Shown piece after piece: positions 1-11,485 of a stretch of DNA of 64,000 nucleotides; positions within the stretch are counted from its first letter, which is position 1; each line of letters opens with the position of its first letter. The notes under the pieces are model-generated. The model was not told where the DNA came from, made no database searches, and was given only the letters and a program-made list of their open reading frames with translations. The DNA comes from Effrenium voratum (taxonomy: Eukaryota > Sar > Dinophyceae > Suessiales > Symbiodiniaceae), in NCBI GenBank assembly GCA_963377175.1, contig CAUJNA010002124.1, positions 854,174 through 918,173 of the forward strand. Direction: 5' to 3'. The position numbers were made by a program, and so were the translations under genes.

Positions 1-1236
1 GCCGGGCTCACAGAATGGCCAGCCGGGCTCACCTCGGAAGAGTTTTTGGGCTGCGACATCAAACACCAAACGAACAGTCCGCGCGAGTGCGGAGTGGACC
101 CCGCCAGTTCCAAATCGCGTTCGATTTGGACCGTGTAGTACATCGTCCAAAGTAAATATAGCGCGGCTCTGTCGGAAGAATGCTGCATGTATTTGCCCTC
201 GAACGCTTCTCTCCATGTGTCTTCAAAACCCGTCGTGAGCTCACAGACCAATGGCCAAATGGACCCCTCACAGAAGCTGACTGAGGGAGGAACGGCAGGG
301 AATGTAGCTCGGGGGGAACCGTCATAGCAGGCTGTGCCAAAGGCTTTGCTGTGGCTTCGTTTCTAAAGCCAGGGGTGCCTTAGTAGCGTCTATGTTGAAA
401 GATTGGCAACCAGAGATACCAACATACAAAGGACAAGCATTATCCTTGAACAACATCTGCTTTGCACCGCACACCACGCAGATGGAACGTATAGTGCCAG
501 TTTGGTACGCATATTTGCGACTGCCTTTCACAATTTCAATGCTAATTGCTGCAAAGTGACACGCTCATATGTATGCGCATGTAGCACCATTAGCCGAGCA
601 GAACAGCCGGCACTACATCCGAGTAGCACGGTTCCTCGACTCAGGCAGCTGCCGGCAAATATTCAAGTATTCAGCCAACATTTCATAATTTGGTTGAACA
701 TTTGAATGTTGGACCTTGTCGTGTTGCATTCCGCAGGGCTCCCACCACTAGAATCAGGCTTAGGCTCGGCCAAAACATCTTGGGAGCAGAGCAATGGCAT
801 TCGCACGCCCTCAAGGCCCTTCGTTAGGAGTTGCTTCGGCTTGCTTCGGCTTCGTTAGGAGTCGAGTTGCCATGTCCCCAGGCCTGGACAATGTCGGGCA
901 GGAGCCCTCGGGACAATCGGCCGGGATCTTAGGATGGGATCGTTTGGATGCCTGGATTTGGAGATTGGGTTGGCAAATCGGCGGTTGCTTCCTTGCACGT
1001 GATCAAAATCACCCGCATGCTTGGCCAGGCAGACTGAGCTTCTGTCGATCGAAGACAAGGTGTTCAGCTCCATTGGCAAGCAGGCAAGCAAACACAGCTG
1101 AGCCCAGAAAGTTCGATGGCAACCAGGGGGTGCCCTTGTTTGGGGGTTGGTTTACAGGCAGGGAAGGCAACATAGATAAACTGCGCATTTTTTTTGGGGT
1201 CCCCCCTTGGCCATACAGCCCGCTGGGTTTGCGCAG

Positions 1237-1304
1237 GTGCTCTCCACCATCGCCTCGCCGCCCGGGGTCGGGGTGGCCAAGTCCACGCGCGACCAGGCGG
1301 CCAG
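1237..1304 (+). CDS. Candidate internal exon, unknown protein
   Basis: An acceptor ending GCGCAG is followed in phase 0 by about 20 codons with G or C in nearly every third position, reading VLSTIASPPGVGVAK and onward. It then meets two possible GC donors, CAG|GCGGCC (exon end 1296) and CCAG|GCGGGG (exon end 1304). The AG|G acceptor and GC donor match the pattern in the well-supported genes of this window. No family was recognised and no partner exon was found nearby, so this may be an isolated exon of a gene that continues upstream of the window, or a relic. The third-position bias is the main evidence. Confidence 0.4.
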
Positions 1305-1484
1305 GCGGGGGAAATCAAAGAGAGCAATGAAACGGAAGGCCGCAGGAAGTTTTGGAGGGCTTTCAAGAAAAACAACGCTGCTTTGCAACTTGGACATCGT
1401 GGTCTTTGATACATCGTGGTCTTTGATACATGTCCCCAAACAAGATATCTGCAGAGTAAAGGGCCGGGTACGGTGCTCACTCTG

Positions 1485-1880
1485 GGCTGGGCGTTTCGTG
1501 AGATGTTCATGTGCATTTCGACTCCGCAGGCTCGGGCAAAGTGCGGGGGCGAATGTGGTGTCTTCGCGGGTGCGCTCTCGCTGACTCGCTGCAGTGCCGT
1601 GCGCATTCCGGAAGGGTGGATTGGCGCACCCGGGCGTTTCGTGATGGAGCTCTCTCGCTGCCGCGGTGCGAAGCTATAGCACCGAAAGCAGAGGGGACTT
1701 GGGTGCTTGAAATCGCTGCCGCTGTGGCGCGGCGCGCGCTTTGGACATCGAAGTTGAGCCCATCGGAAGTGAACCCTCTGCGGGGTGTAGGTGTGTTGAA
1801 TCGGCGACGCCGTGGCACAGTCTTGCGTGGCGCGGCGCGAATCTTGAACGTCGAACGCGAACCCTGTGCGGACTTTAGCT
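1485..1880. repeat. Diverged copies related to the 73-base tandem unit
   Basis: Several stretches resemble the 73-base unit of the array at 2917-3412: CTCTCGCTGCCGCGGTGCGAA near 1650, GAACCCTCTGCGG near 1771 and GAACCCTGTGCGG near 1858. They are spaced irregularly and much diverged, so they look like old dispersed relatives. No coding sequence was recognised from 1305 to 2570. Confidence 0.4.
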
Positions 1881-2570
1881 GGCTTGGGACGCACTCAAAT
1901 CACAAACCTGGACCCGCAGGACCTCCTTGTAGAGCGTGCGCTCTACAGGTTCCAAACAGACAACTTGAAGATGTGGAGGATCCCCCGTGGAAGATCTACT
2001 GCGGAAAGAGGCTTTTCTCTGAGGGCAACTCTACAAATGTTTCTGTCGAAAGCCGTGGGCAACATCTTCGTGGAAGGATCTTTGCAGGATTTGTGGATAG
2101 GATTTGTTGCTAGGAGGAGATCTGTTTGCGCTGCACGCAAGTTCTCTGGTCAGGTTCTGTAGGGCGAGTCCTCTACGAGATCTTTCGACATGAAACCGTT
2201 GCAGCTCCGGCGCGCGACCTGTTGGGAGGATGTGTATGAGGGACCAGCGCAAGATATTTGTGTGGGAGCATCTTGACAGGATCTCTAGGTAATTAGAACC
2301 TCTTGAGAGAAAGCCCCCTACAAGCTTTCTGTTCAAGATTTGTCGAACTTTTGAAAGGAAATCTTTGGGGGGAGCTTTGAACATGCTTCTGTTTGAAGAG
2401 CGCGCGCAAGACCTTCTATAGCGACCCTGTGCGGTCATTTCAGGAAGTTTTGCAGAAGCAAGTGGGCTACTTTCATGTTACGCGCGTGGATTCCTGTCTC
2501 ACAATATGTTCATTTTTCCCGGAAGCATTGCGAAGGGTTCTTCTTCTAAAAGCGGCTGCCAACTTCACCT

Positions 2571-2765
2571 GCCAACTTCTCATGCCAACTTGTCGAGAGT
2601 TACTTCACCTGCCAACTTCTCATGCCAACTTGTCGAGAGTTACTTCACCTGCCAACTTCTCATGCCAACTTGTCGAGAGTTACTTCACCTGCCTACTTCT
2701 CATGTCAACTTTTTGAGAGTTACTTCACCTGCCAACTTCTCATGTCAACTTTTCGGCTGTTATCT
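2571..2765. repeat. 40-base tandem repeat, about five copies
   Basis: Units start at 2571, 2611, 2651, 2691 and 2731. Each holds GCCAACTTCTCATGCCAAC followed by TTGTCGAGAGTTACTTCACCT. The first three copies are identical, the fourth differs at a few bases, and the fifth decays after CATGTCAACTT. The identity of the first three suggests recent expansion. Confidence 0.9.
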
Positions 2766-2916
2766 CATTCTACTAAAAGCACAAGCTAATTTGTCGGGTG
2801 TTACTTCACTATCCTAAAAACACAAGCTAACTTTTCTGTTCTACCTTCACTTCTCGACTCTTAATTCTTCTTCTTTTTCTGGCGGGGGTAGGCCCGACAG
2901 GAGCTTACGAAACGCA

Positions 2917-3412
2917 CCCCTCTGCGGAGATCGTGCGTGTCGAAGCGCTCTCGCTGTGGCGCCGTGCGAATTTGTCTTGAGCGCGGCGAACCCTCTGCGG
3001 AGATCGTGCGTGTCGAAGCGCTCTCGCTGTGGCGCCGTGCGAATTTGTCTTGAGCCGGCGAACCCTCTGCGGAGATCGTGCGTGTCGAAGCGCTCTCGCT
3101 GTGGCGCCGCGCGAATCTGTCTTGGTCGCGGCGAACCCTCTGCGGAGATCGTGCGTGTCGAAGCGCTCTCGCTGTGGCGCCGTGCGAATTTGTCTTGACC
3201 TTGGCGAACCCTCTGCGGAGATCCTGCGCGTCGAAGCGCTCTCGCTGTGGCGCCGTGCGAGTTTGTCTTGAGCCCGATGAACCCTCTGCGGGGATCGTGC
3301 GTGTCGGATCGCTCTCGCTGTGGCGCCGTGCGCATCTGTCTTGAGCCCGATGAACCCTCTGCGGAGATCGTGCGTGTCGAAGCGCTCTCGCTGTGGCGCC
3401 GTGCGATTTTCT
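2917..3412. repeat. 73-base tandem repeat, seven copies
   Basis: Seven units begin near 2917, 2991, 3063, 3136, 3209, 3281 and 3354. The core of each is CCTCTGCGGAGATCGTGCGT, then CGAAGCGCTCTCGCTGTGGC and GCCGTGCGAATTTGTCTTGA. The short linker between cores varies, for example GCGCGGCGAA, GCCGGCGAA or GCCCGATGAA. Long open frames cross the array on both strands because the unit lacks stop codons. With 73 not a multiple of three, those frames are not a conserved repeated peptide. Confidence 0.9.
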
Positions 3413-3424
3413 TGCTCGCGAAAC

Positions 3425-3500
3425 GGCTTTTGGAAGTTGTCTCGTGGTGTGCGCGCCTGCTTTCGCAATCCCGCGGTCCCGGGTTCGATTCCCCCCTGGT
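3425..3500 (+). other. tRNA-like remnant (degenerate B box)
   Basis: GGTTCGATTCC at about 3482 matches the T-loop/B-box consensus of tRNA genes exactly. Upstream, GCGCGCCTGCTTTCGCAA resembles the D-arm to anticodon-arm region of an alanine-type tRNA. The T stem pairs at only about three of five positions and no acceptor stem can be drawn, so this is not a working tRNA gene. It sits exactly between two tandem arrays, which would suit a tRNA-derived SINE fragment. That origin is inference. Confidence 0.3.
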
Positions 3501-3506
3501 CCGCGG

Positions 3507-3760
3507 CAGCTCCGGCTTGAAAATCGCAGCTTTTAAGTACAAACGTAGTACGCGGAGCGTGCTCCTGCAGCTCCGGCTGGAAAATCGCAACTTTTACGTA
3601 CAGACGTAGTATGCGGAGCGTGCTCCCGCAGCTCCGGCTGGAAAATCGCAACTTTTAAGTACAAACGTAGTACGCGGAGCACACTCCCGCAACTCCGGCT
3701 GGAAAATCACAACTTTTAAGTACAAAAAACAGTACGCGAAGTACATTCCCACAGCTCCGG
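3507..3760. repeat. 61-base tandem repeat, about four and a half copies
   Basis: Units start at 3507, 3568, 3629, 3690 and 3752. Each contains CAGCTCCGGCTGGAAAATCG, an AACTTTTAAGTACAAACGTAG stretch with small changes, and TACGCGGAGCGTGCTCC. It begins at the 3' end of the tRNA-like remnant and runs straight into the next array. Confidence 0.9.
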
Positions 3761-3763
3761 CAG

Positions 3764-4215
3764 CACTTGCTCAGAGCAACTTGCGCAGAGCAACTTGCGC
3801 AGAGCAACTTGCACAGAGCACTTGCACAAAGCACTTGCGGAGAGCAACTTGCACAGACCAACTTGCACAGAGCACATGCGCAAAGCGCTTGCACGGAGCA
3901 ACTGGCGCAGAGCAACTTGCTCAGAGCACTTGCGCAGAGCAACTTGCATAGAGCGCTTGCGTGCAGCAGCTTGCAGAGAGGAACTTGCGCGCAGCAGCCT
4001 GGAACGATGCAGCTTGCGCAGACCACTTTCGTGAGAAATCGCGCGGCGCAGTTCGTGCAAAGCACATTGCGCCGAGCAGACTCGCGCAGAGCCAACTTGC
4101 ACAGAGCCAGTTGCGCAGAGCCACTCGCGAAAAGTAGCTTGCGTAGACCCAACTTTCACAGAGCCAAGCTGCGCAGAGCCATCTTGCACAGAGCTAAGTT
4201 GCGCGAGCGTGCTTT
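3764..4215. repeat. 13-14-base degenerate tandem repeat
   Basis: About 30 copies of AGCAACTTGCGCAG and variants such as AGCACTTGCACAA or AGCCAACTTGCACAG. Divergence rises toward the right end. Open frames across it on both strands, rich in Leu, Ala, Arg and Ser, follow from the short unit and are not taken as genes. Confidence 0.85.
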
Positions 4216-4765
4216 GCAGAAACTGTGGCCGTCGTGTAAGCTTTGCTATTGATTGCTCTTCCTTTTGCTTGTAATTCGTTTCGAGCTTTACGAGCTTTAC
4301 TCTTCTTGTTTTAACGGATGTAAATATGTGGGATCGAGCACTGCCATGTTTCCTCTCGTAGGACGATGAGATGGAGCTCTCATGTGACCATACGCATTGA
4401 GCATCGCCGCGCGCGGACACGCTCGCCGCAGCGATGTAAAAAGGTGTCTCCGCGGCTGGATGAGCACCTGGGGAAAAATGCTTTCGGGCCAATCGTCCTC
4501 TAGTTTAGTCACTGTTTGGGGTCACTCGCTGGGGAAGTCTGCTGAATTCGAGTTGAAGTCGTTTTCGGAGACGGTATGGAGGTGGATGACAACCCACATG
4601 GAACGACCAGCCCCAAACTCGAAGCACAAGGCAGGTGCAATATTAAACAGTGCCGGCCCAAATAGACAGCTGACATTTTTTGAAGGTCCCTTTCTTGGGT
4701 TGGTTGGGGACACCAAAACAACCAATCGTTTCAAGGTCCCCCTATCTTGACACCCACACGCACTC

Positions 4766-4930
4766 ATGTGTGCATTGGATCCCCTCGAGCGCGGCGCTGA
4801 GAGCTTCCGGCGGAGGACGGCGCTCTTCGTGTCGGACGCGGACCGCACCGCGGTCTCGCGGCAGCCGAAGCCCAACTTCTCGGTGGACCTCCCGGCGGGA
4901 TGCCAAGCCGGGCCGACCATTGCGGTCCAG
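4766..4930 (+). CDS. Candidate exon, unknown protein
   Basis: About 55 codons with almost uniform G or C at the third position, from GATCCCCTCGAGCGCGGC to about GCGGTCCAG, reading DPLERGAESFRRRTALF, then VSDADRTAV and FSVDLPAGCQAGPT. The frame opens after a stop near 4747 and holds an ATG at 4766, so it could be a first exon. Alternatively a splice acceptor at GCTGAG|AGC could start it internally. The coding signal fades after 4930, where GC donors such as CAA|GCCGGG or ATT|GCGGTC are available. It lies 530 bases upstream of the signal-peptide gene at 5459 on the same strand. No family recognised. Confidence 0.45.
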
Positions 4931-5458
4931 TTGGAAAAAGCGGGCACCATTTGTTCCCTGTTTCTCCTTTTCGTCTTTTGGAGGTTTCAAAAACATCCGC
5001 TTTTGCAGACACAGACGCATGCACTGTTTGACAGGATTGAAGCACACGAACCGTAACTTTCATCATTGTTCCCTTGCTCCATACACGCATGCGCGCAATT
5101 CAGTGGCAGCCAGAGCATATTGCAAGTCGTGCTTGAAGACTTCAAGTATCTTCACATCATCAGCAATCTGATGCAAGCCCGATGTTCTTAGAAGCTTGGC
5201 CGCTGGGTTTATTGTTTTGATGAAGGTAGAAAGCGCAGGTCCAACCTCTTAAAGCCAAAGCTCAGGCGACAAGCCGTGTGTCGCGGCCGGGCCTATAGGC
5301 AAGGTGGGTGGCAGGGAACATTGTGGTTGGGTTTCTCAAAGAACCTTGCGGGGTTTCATACTTGAGTTCAGGCAGGTTGCTTTGAAGCCGCTCCGTGCTC
5401 GAGACTCGAGCTTTAGCTTCATTTGTTTGTCAACTTCCTTCGTTTTCGCCTCTTCGCC

Positions 5459-8400
5459 ATGCGCCTTGCGTTGCTCCTAGCCGGCCTCGGCGCCGGCTTC
5501 GCCCTGCGGGACTCCGTTTTCAACGTGAACGATGACGTGAAGAACGCGGAGAAGCGGAGCATCCAGGCTCTGAGCTTCACCCCGACCAAGGAGCAGATCC
5601 GCGAGCTCATCGGGAAGAGCCAGGAAGCCGAGTGCGACCGGAAGAACAAGGTGGATGGGAGCCCCCTGCTGTCCAAGGTTCGATCGAAAGAAATCTAAGC
5701 GAAGGAAGGGAGGAATCTCAAATATCATTTGGGGGCCCATGACAGATCTGGGAATGAGACAAGAGCCAAACTGACTTGGGCCTTGCCGCTGGCCGAAATC
5801 CAGCCAGGTGGAGGCGATGCCCAAGAAGGCGGATTGGAACCCTTGGCAGACCATTTTGGCAACGCTGCCGGATCTGTGGCATGGCAAGGACAGGAGGTCC
5901 TTGCCATTTGCCAACTTTGTTTGTCAGGTTTCCTTTGGTGCGGGCATTGCTTTCCAGCTGCCAACTTGATCACAGGGTGGGCGGGAGGAAGAGGTTGCAT
6001 CCCAACTCGGCCAACGGGGGTGGGACGCGGTGACGTTTTGACGCTCTGACGCAGTGAGCGCAGGAGGGGGGCCTGGCCGCGATGTACGATCTCCCAGTTC
6101 CTCTTCTGGAGACCTCGTCTGGGCCCAACGCGGTGCTGGTCAGCTGCGATAGCCCCTCCAGGGCAGGAGCGTTCTGCACCAGCCCCGAGGAGGGACGTCG
6201 AGTTGCGGACGAGGGTTTTGGAAGTTGGCTTGGCCGCCAAAACAAAGCAAGGGCTTTGAATAAATCCAAGGTGGAAGGGCTTGAGGCCTGCCAAGACCCT
6301 CTGTGGCAGCCCGTGATGTTCAGTGACCAATGGCGCAAGCGAGGGACAGTATGGCTTCCAACCTGCCAAGGAGCCGCGCATCAACCTCTTTTACGGGAGC
6401 GTCCACAAGACCAAGAACCTGTTGGACGAGCTTCGGACCTGGCGCTTGCGGCATGAGACTGAGATCTTCAATATGTTCCTCACGAAGCTGGAAATGGGCC
6501 TTAAGCCTGACTCGCCTCAGCACTTCAAGGACTGCATGCTCAGTTAGACATGCAGGGGCTGCCCAGGACCCTCCCTGCCTGACGCGCGAGGACTCAGTGG
6601 CCATGTTCCAGGCAGTGAAAAACTCGGGAAAGCCCTTCCGACGATGCGGGATCCACATCATGAGCTTCTGCCAGACCTGGATGAAGCGGGGCGAGGCAGG
6701 GTGCCACATGACCTTTGCTCTCTCGCCCAAGTTTCGACTTGTGTGTAAGAACCTTGAGTGGCAAAAAGGAGCGGCAAATAAGATTTGGCATGCCCGCTCA
6801 GGTGGGCAACGCGGAGTTCAGCGTCATGAGCCCCCACTTTCAAACCCGCTTTTCGGTGGCGGAGCCCGAGGTTCCTTGGACTTGATTTTGCAAAAGGCTC
6901 CACCATGAAGCCAACGGGTTCGCTTGTCAGAAGATGGGGTGTGATATGTTCCGCACACAGCCATCAACCCAATTCGTGGGGCTCAATGAAGAGGCTTGCA
7001 AGAGCGGATGTCTTTTAGGGATACAAGTTGCGTCCGACATCACTCACGGGATCATGGGCTTCTTTTGAGAACATGGAGGGAGTTCACATCTAAACAGCAG
7101 AACCTGTCATTGTCATGCATCAACTGGGCTCTGAGCACTGCCCTATCCGCGGAGCCAGTGTTGAGAGAGGCAGGAGGTGGAATCCGAATCAAAGGGCCGG
7201 GAATGAGGGGCAATGAGGCCGTCATACAGCCGCTCAGGAATTGGCAGCTGTGCCAGGGGTGACGCAGCAGCAAATGCTTTCTTATTCCCAGCTCCTGGAT
7301 GAGTTTACTGAGAAGATGAAGGCAAAGGGTTACGAGGCACGTTGGGACAAAAGACTTTGCCTGCTCCAGCATTTTTGGTCGGTAAGCCATCGCTTTGGAG
7401 CCCAAAACTATGGCTAATTGTACATTAGTCAGTAGTTCACGCCGTTTGGTTACTTGGAGAATTCAGCGATCCTGAAGTCAGCAGCGTCAAAGGTATGCTT
7501 GTGGCTTGCCATCTGGTTTAGCACGGTTGTTGCGTTGCTTAGTATCGCCCATGGTGCGCTTCAGTTTGTTTAGGGGGCCTTCGTGAATCTGGAGAACATC
7601 GCCTCGCAGACGCGGCTGCTCCGAGAGGAGTGGACGCCTGAGCCTAGGAATTGCTAAGTCTGAGCGGTGCACGCGGCAGCCCCTTGGCTCCGACACAGTT
7701 TTCGCTGAGAAAGGAGGGTTGGGCTTGGCCTTCTTGGGTTGACTCGGGTTTGGTGGCTGCACAAGCCCGAAAAGACATCTGGTGGATGGCTGGTGCTTAG
7801 TGGCACGGCCAGCTGGAAGCTTGCAAGGCCAACAGCCAGAACAGGGTTCCGACATGCAAAGCTCGTTTCCTTTCATTGGGGGCGTTTTCCGCAAGTTCAC
7901 CAGAACGGACTGTTTGTTTCCAAGCAGCATGCCAGGTTGCCGGGGCTGAGCTGTCGCGCAGCTTGGAAGGGTCACAGGCGGTGCTTATGGGGCCCGACTG
8001 TAGGATGGGTTGAACCACAGGTTGTTTTCATTTGGCAAGGGCATCTTTCGCATGTTCTCAACCAGTTTTAACCCTTAGGACGGATCCCGGGCGAAGCCCG
8101 GGATGTCACCGGAGGGCCGGCGCTCTGCCTCGGTTCGGGGCACGCCCAATGCGGGAAAAAAGGAAAGCAACAGGGGAGCGGCTGCTGCTCGAAGGTAGGC
8201 ATCAGGCGAGAAACGCACTCACGCGTGAGAAAGCAGCATGCCATGTCTTGTTTCAACAGATCTTGTTGCTTGAAGATGGCCTTTCCGCTAAAATGGCTCG
8301 CGCTTTGCGCGACACCAGGCACAACCGGCCGCTTGCTTGGTCCTGTGAGCTCCAAAGAGGGCCTTGTCGAGACTGAAAGCTCCAGGAGGAACGACCTTGT

Positions 8401-11400
8401 GCTTTTTGCATGATGCTTCAGTGCAAGTTCCACAGGCCATGGTCATGTCAAAGCCCACCAGAAACAACCAGTGTGAAGCGTGCGTTGGTGCCTTGCCCAC
8501 CTCCAAGCCCAACCTCCCCAAAGCTTCACAAGCTTCCGATGGGCTCTGCCGCCTCTGCGTCGCCGGCGCCCAGTGCCCGGGTGGTGTTGCAGTCGATGCA
8601 GGCCATGGGGTTTCGCACAGACAAAAAACCCAGGTGCCCGCCCCCTCCCCCCCCCCTCCAAAAGGAAGCCTCTTCTACAAATTGAGGAAAGCAGGAGAAC
8701 CAGGTCAGGCGTCTAGGTTTTACGAGTTCATGCCAACACACTTGCACAAGGGGACTGAAAACAAACGGAAGCACCCTCAATCTCCCAGGTGGCCCAGGTG
8801 GCCACGTGCTTGAAAGGCGCCCTGCGTTTCAAACCGCGGAACGCAATCAGACTGAGAGGCTTCGCTGGCTTGACAGGCTCGCGTCAGCCAGTTGGAGGCC
8901 GAGAAGGTCGTCAGCGCCAAAGCCCAAGGGGCTGCGGGGTGGGAAACGATCAATGGCTGGGGTTGGAAGAAGCCATTCTTGGCTGTACTGGACGGCTCCT
9001 TGAAAGTGAAAACAGGCATCACTACAGACCAAGTCCATTTGATTGGCTCCGCTAGGACGGGGGATGTCGCGTCAGTTTTTCTCTCCCTCAGGAAGGCAGC
9101 TTGGGACGCTTGAAGGAGTGCCTTGAGGAGGCCCTCAAGGCCGACTAGGGGAAGTGGAGTGTCATGCTGACTCCCACCATTGGCAAGTAGCTGCTCCAAA
9201 GAGAACCATGACTGGTTAGCTTGAAGGAATGTCAAGTGGCTTCTGGCAAGAATCCGGCATGAAGCACGTCAAGAAAGCTAGTCAATGCCAAGGATCCGCA
9301 TTGCTCGCGATGTACTTCCTGACCCGTGGTTCGAGCCCCTTTTGGGAGTTCACTTTTCGTTTTCCCACCAAGCCCCTAAGATCCCAAGATCACCCAAACC
9401 TTGGGATTCTTCAACTCTTGGAATGAGCCCGGGTTTGTCGCTTAGATGCCTGTCGGCTTTGACCGACAGCCAGGTCTGTCCCCGCGGAGATACTGGGTCC
9501 CGAGCAAGCGCTGCCATCCAGGAGCTCTCGAGGCAATGCGTTGCCATTGCCGAGGAGGCGCGGATCCGCGGATCCCGACGCGGCTCGGTGTTCCGACCTT
9601 GGGTGTTCCGGGCTTTTCGGCTTTTTCGGTGATTAGTGGATGAACAGTTTTGCAGTCGGCTGTATCGCAGGAGGCCTTTGTCAAGCAGCACTGTTTTGGC
9701 CATCTTTGCAATTGTTTCTCAGAAAAAAGAACGGGCAGTTTGTAGCCGTAGTCCGCTTGCGGTCGCTGTACCTCTGGATTGAACTTTACTTGGAGTTGCA
9801 TGCGGTCATATCACGGTCTGACTTTGTGGGTTGCGCTAGCGGCGTCATTCGTGACGTGTTAGTTTCTCATTTTGGCGCATGTCATATCATCGCAGCACTG
9901 GCTCATGCGTTTTTCCTCAGACTGCTAGCCTTTGTGCTGTGTTTTGCTCCGTGTTAGTCGTGCGTCGAGTATGTAGATGTCTCGCGTCTGAACTGCAGTG
10001 CTTTTGAGGATTCCCTTTCGACTTTGCTAATCTTAGGAGTTCTCTGCCTTGCCTTTGGGCTTTGCAGACGTCACCTCCGGTGCCGGCGATAGGCGCTGCC
10101 GCTGTACGTGCGTGCGTGTACGGTCAGGGGCGCAAGTCGTAGACCAGACTTGGAGGCGCACGCGCGGCTATGTGCTTCCTACATGTTTCGTGAAGATGCT
10201 GCGAAGTCCGCAAAAGACTTGTGGCTTGCGCGTATTTCCAGACAAAAGGCAGTCCCATGCCGCTGTGCTGTTCGGGGAAACGTGCAGACCTCAAGGTGGC
10301 AAAAAGGACCAAGTGTCGGCATTCAGGTAGAGAACCTTGCACATGTTGACAGCAGAAGCCCAATCTGCTCTAACGCATCTTTGTGCCGCTGCAACAATGG
10401 GGAGCTCTCTTTATGCTGTTGAGGAACTCTGGTGGGCAAATGGTTGTGTAGACAGCCCGCGTGGGCTGCTCAAGAGAATCCAGCATAGGCGGGTTCACGT
10501 AGGCATGTGGCGTACGCTCGCGTAGGTTCCCTAATTTTGGCTCCGCGTAGGCATGGCGGCCAGTGTAAAGGGCCGATACACCCAAAAACAGCCTCTGTCA
10601 ATTTGCTTGATCAAGCGTGGCCGCAGGCTTGCATCATTGTACATCATCCTAGCCATTGTTGGAGTGACTGCGGCAATGGGGTAACGTACATTTTAGCTAT
10701 TCTGGGCCCATGCTAGGTGACATGTTGAGGGGATATCCCTTGCTTATGCATATGAATCCTTAACAACGGTAGTGTCTACCCTTGCTTGTTCTGCTTTGCA
10801 CTATGCTTGATACACTGTCTCCAAGTAAGCACTCCCTGATATTTGGGTGCAGGATGAAGGGTCCCCTTGTCCTTTGCTGCGTAGCTGCACGGCAGGCGGG
10901 GCTCTTTTCTGCGGCCTGGCTGAACTGCCAGGGGAGGGTTTCCGGGCAAGCGTCAAGAGCACATGGTCAACAGGCCTCAGAGCTGCAGGCCAATGTGTCC
11001 TGCATGGTTTGAGGAAGACACCAGCCGTTTCTTAGCGTAAGATGTGTAAAGATGCCTAGCGTTGAGGCATATCCAATCCACGTTTTGTTGACGTCCCATA
11101 GCCTTCACCCCCAAACATATAATATTGCCTAGCATCATGCGCAAGTTATGTCAGACAAGCAAATGATACCCCAAGAAATTCCAAAGGATGCTCATCCGTC
11201 AAACAAACTGAACCAACGGCTATTTCGGCATCTGCACGCAACCCAACTTGTCGCAAGCTCATGAAATAGCGCTTGGCATGTTAGGAGGTTGTTGGTTCTT
11301 GCAAATTGCCGCTGCCCAACCTGCCAGCACCCTTCTTGCTGGTCACTATCCCTCCGAGGTTCCTGTTGATTTGCTGCTGGCAGTTTTCTTCGGCTTGAGC

Positions 11401-11485
11401 CGAGGTGGCTGTGGCCGAGCTGCTCTGCGAGGGCCTTGCTGCCGCAGCGGTGGCCGATGTGCTGGAGCCACTGGGGCCGGTGCTG
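5459..11485 (+). CDS. Predicted secreted or membrane-targeted protein, multi-exon (5' part)
   Basis: The ATG at 5459 starts MRLALLLAGLGAGFALRDS, a short basic then hydrophobic N-terminus typical of an ER signal peptide. Candidate exons in compatible phase: 5459-5677, 6350-6529 (YGFQPAKEPRINLFYGSV...), 6591-6695 (DSVAMFQAVKNSGKPFRRC...), 7271-7336 (QMLSYSQLLDEFTEKMKAKG), 7574-7635 (GAFVNLENIASQTRLLREEW), 8472-8601 (ending ARVVLQSMQ), 8898-8930, 9474-9557 (ending LSRQCVAIAEE) and 11405-11485 (VAVAELLCEGLAAAAVADVL). Introns mostly begin GC. Exceptions are GT at 5678 and GA at 6530. The product looks helical and is not recognised. Boundaries were chosen by eye from codon bias and phase, so single exons may be wrong. 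It may continue into the exon chain at 13228. Confidence 0.45.
9558..11404. other. Intron-like interval without recognised coding signal
   Basis: No stretch here combines third-position GC bias with usable splice sites. Open frames on both strands are short and have no bias. The interval is read as intron between two candidate exons of the 5459 gene. Confidence 0.4.

Noticed and set aside
3425..3500. Functional tRNA gene
   Set aside because: The B box is perfect but the T stem and acceptor stem do not pair.
2847..3651. Overlapping Arg/Ala/Ser-rich ORFs of about 248 codons
   Set aside because: They cross the 73- and 61-base tandem arrays, and the 73-base period shifts frame each unit, so no repeat peptide is conserved.
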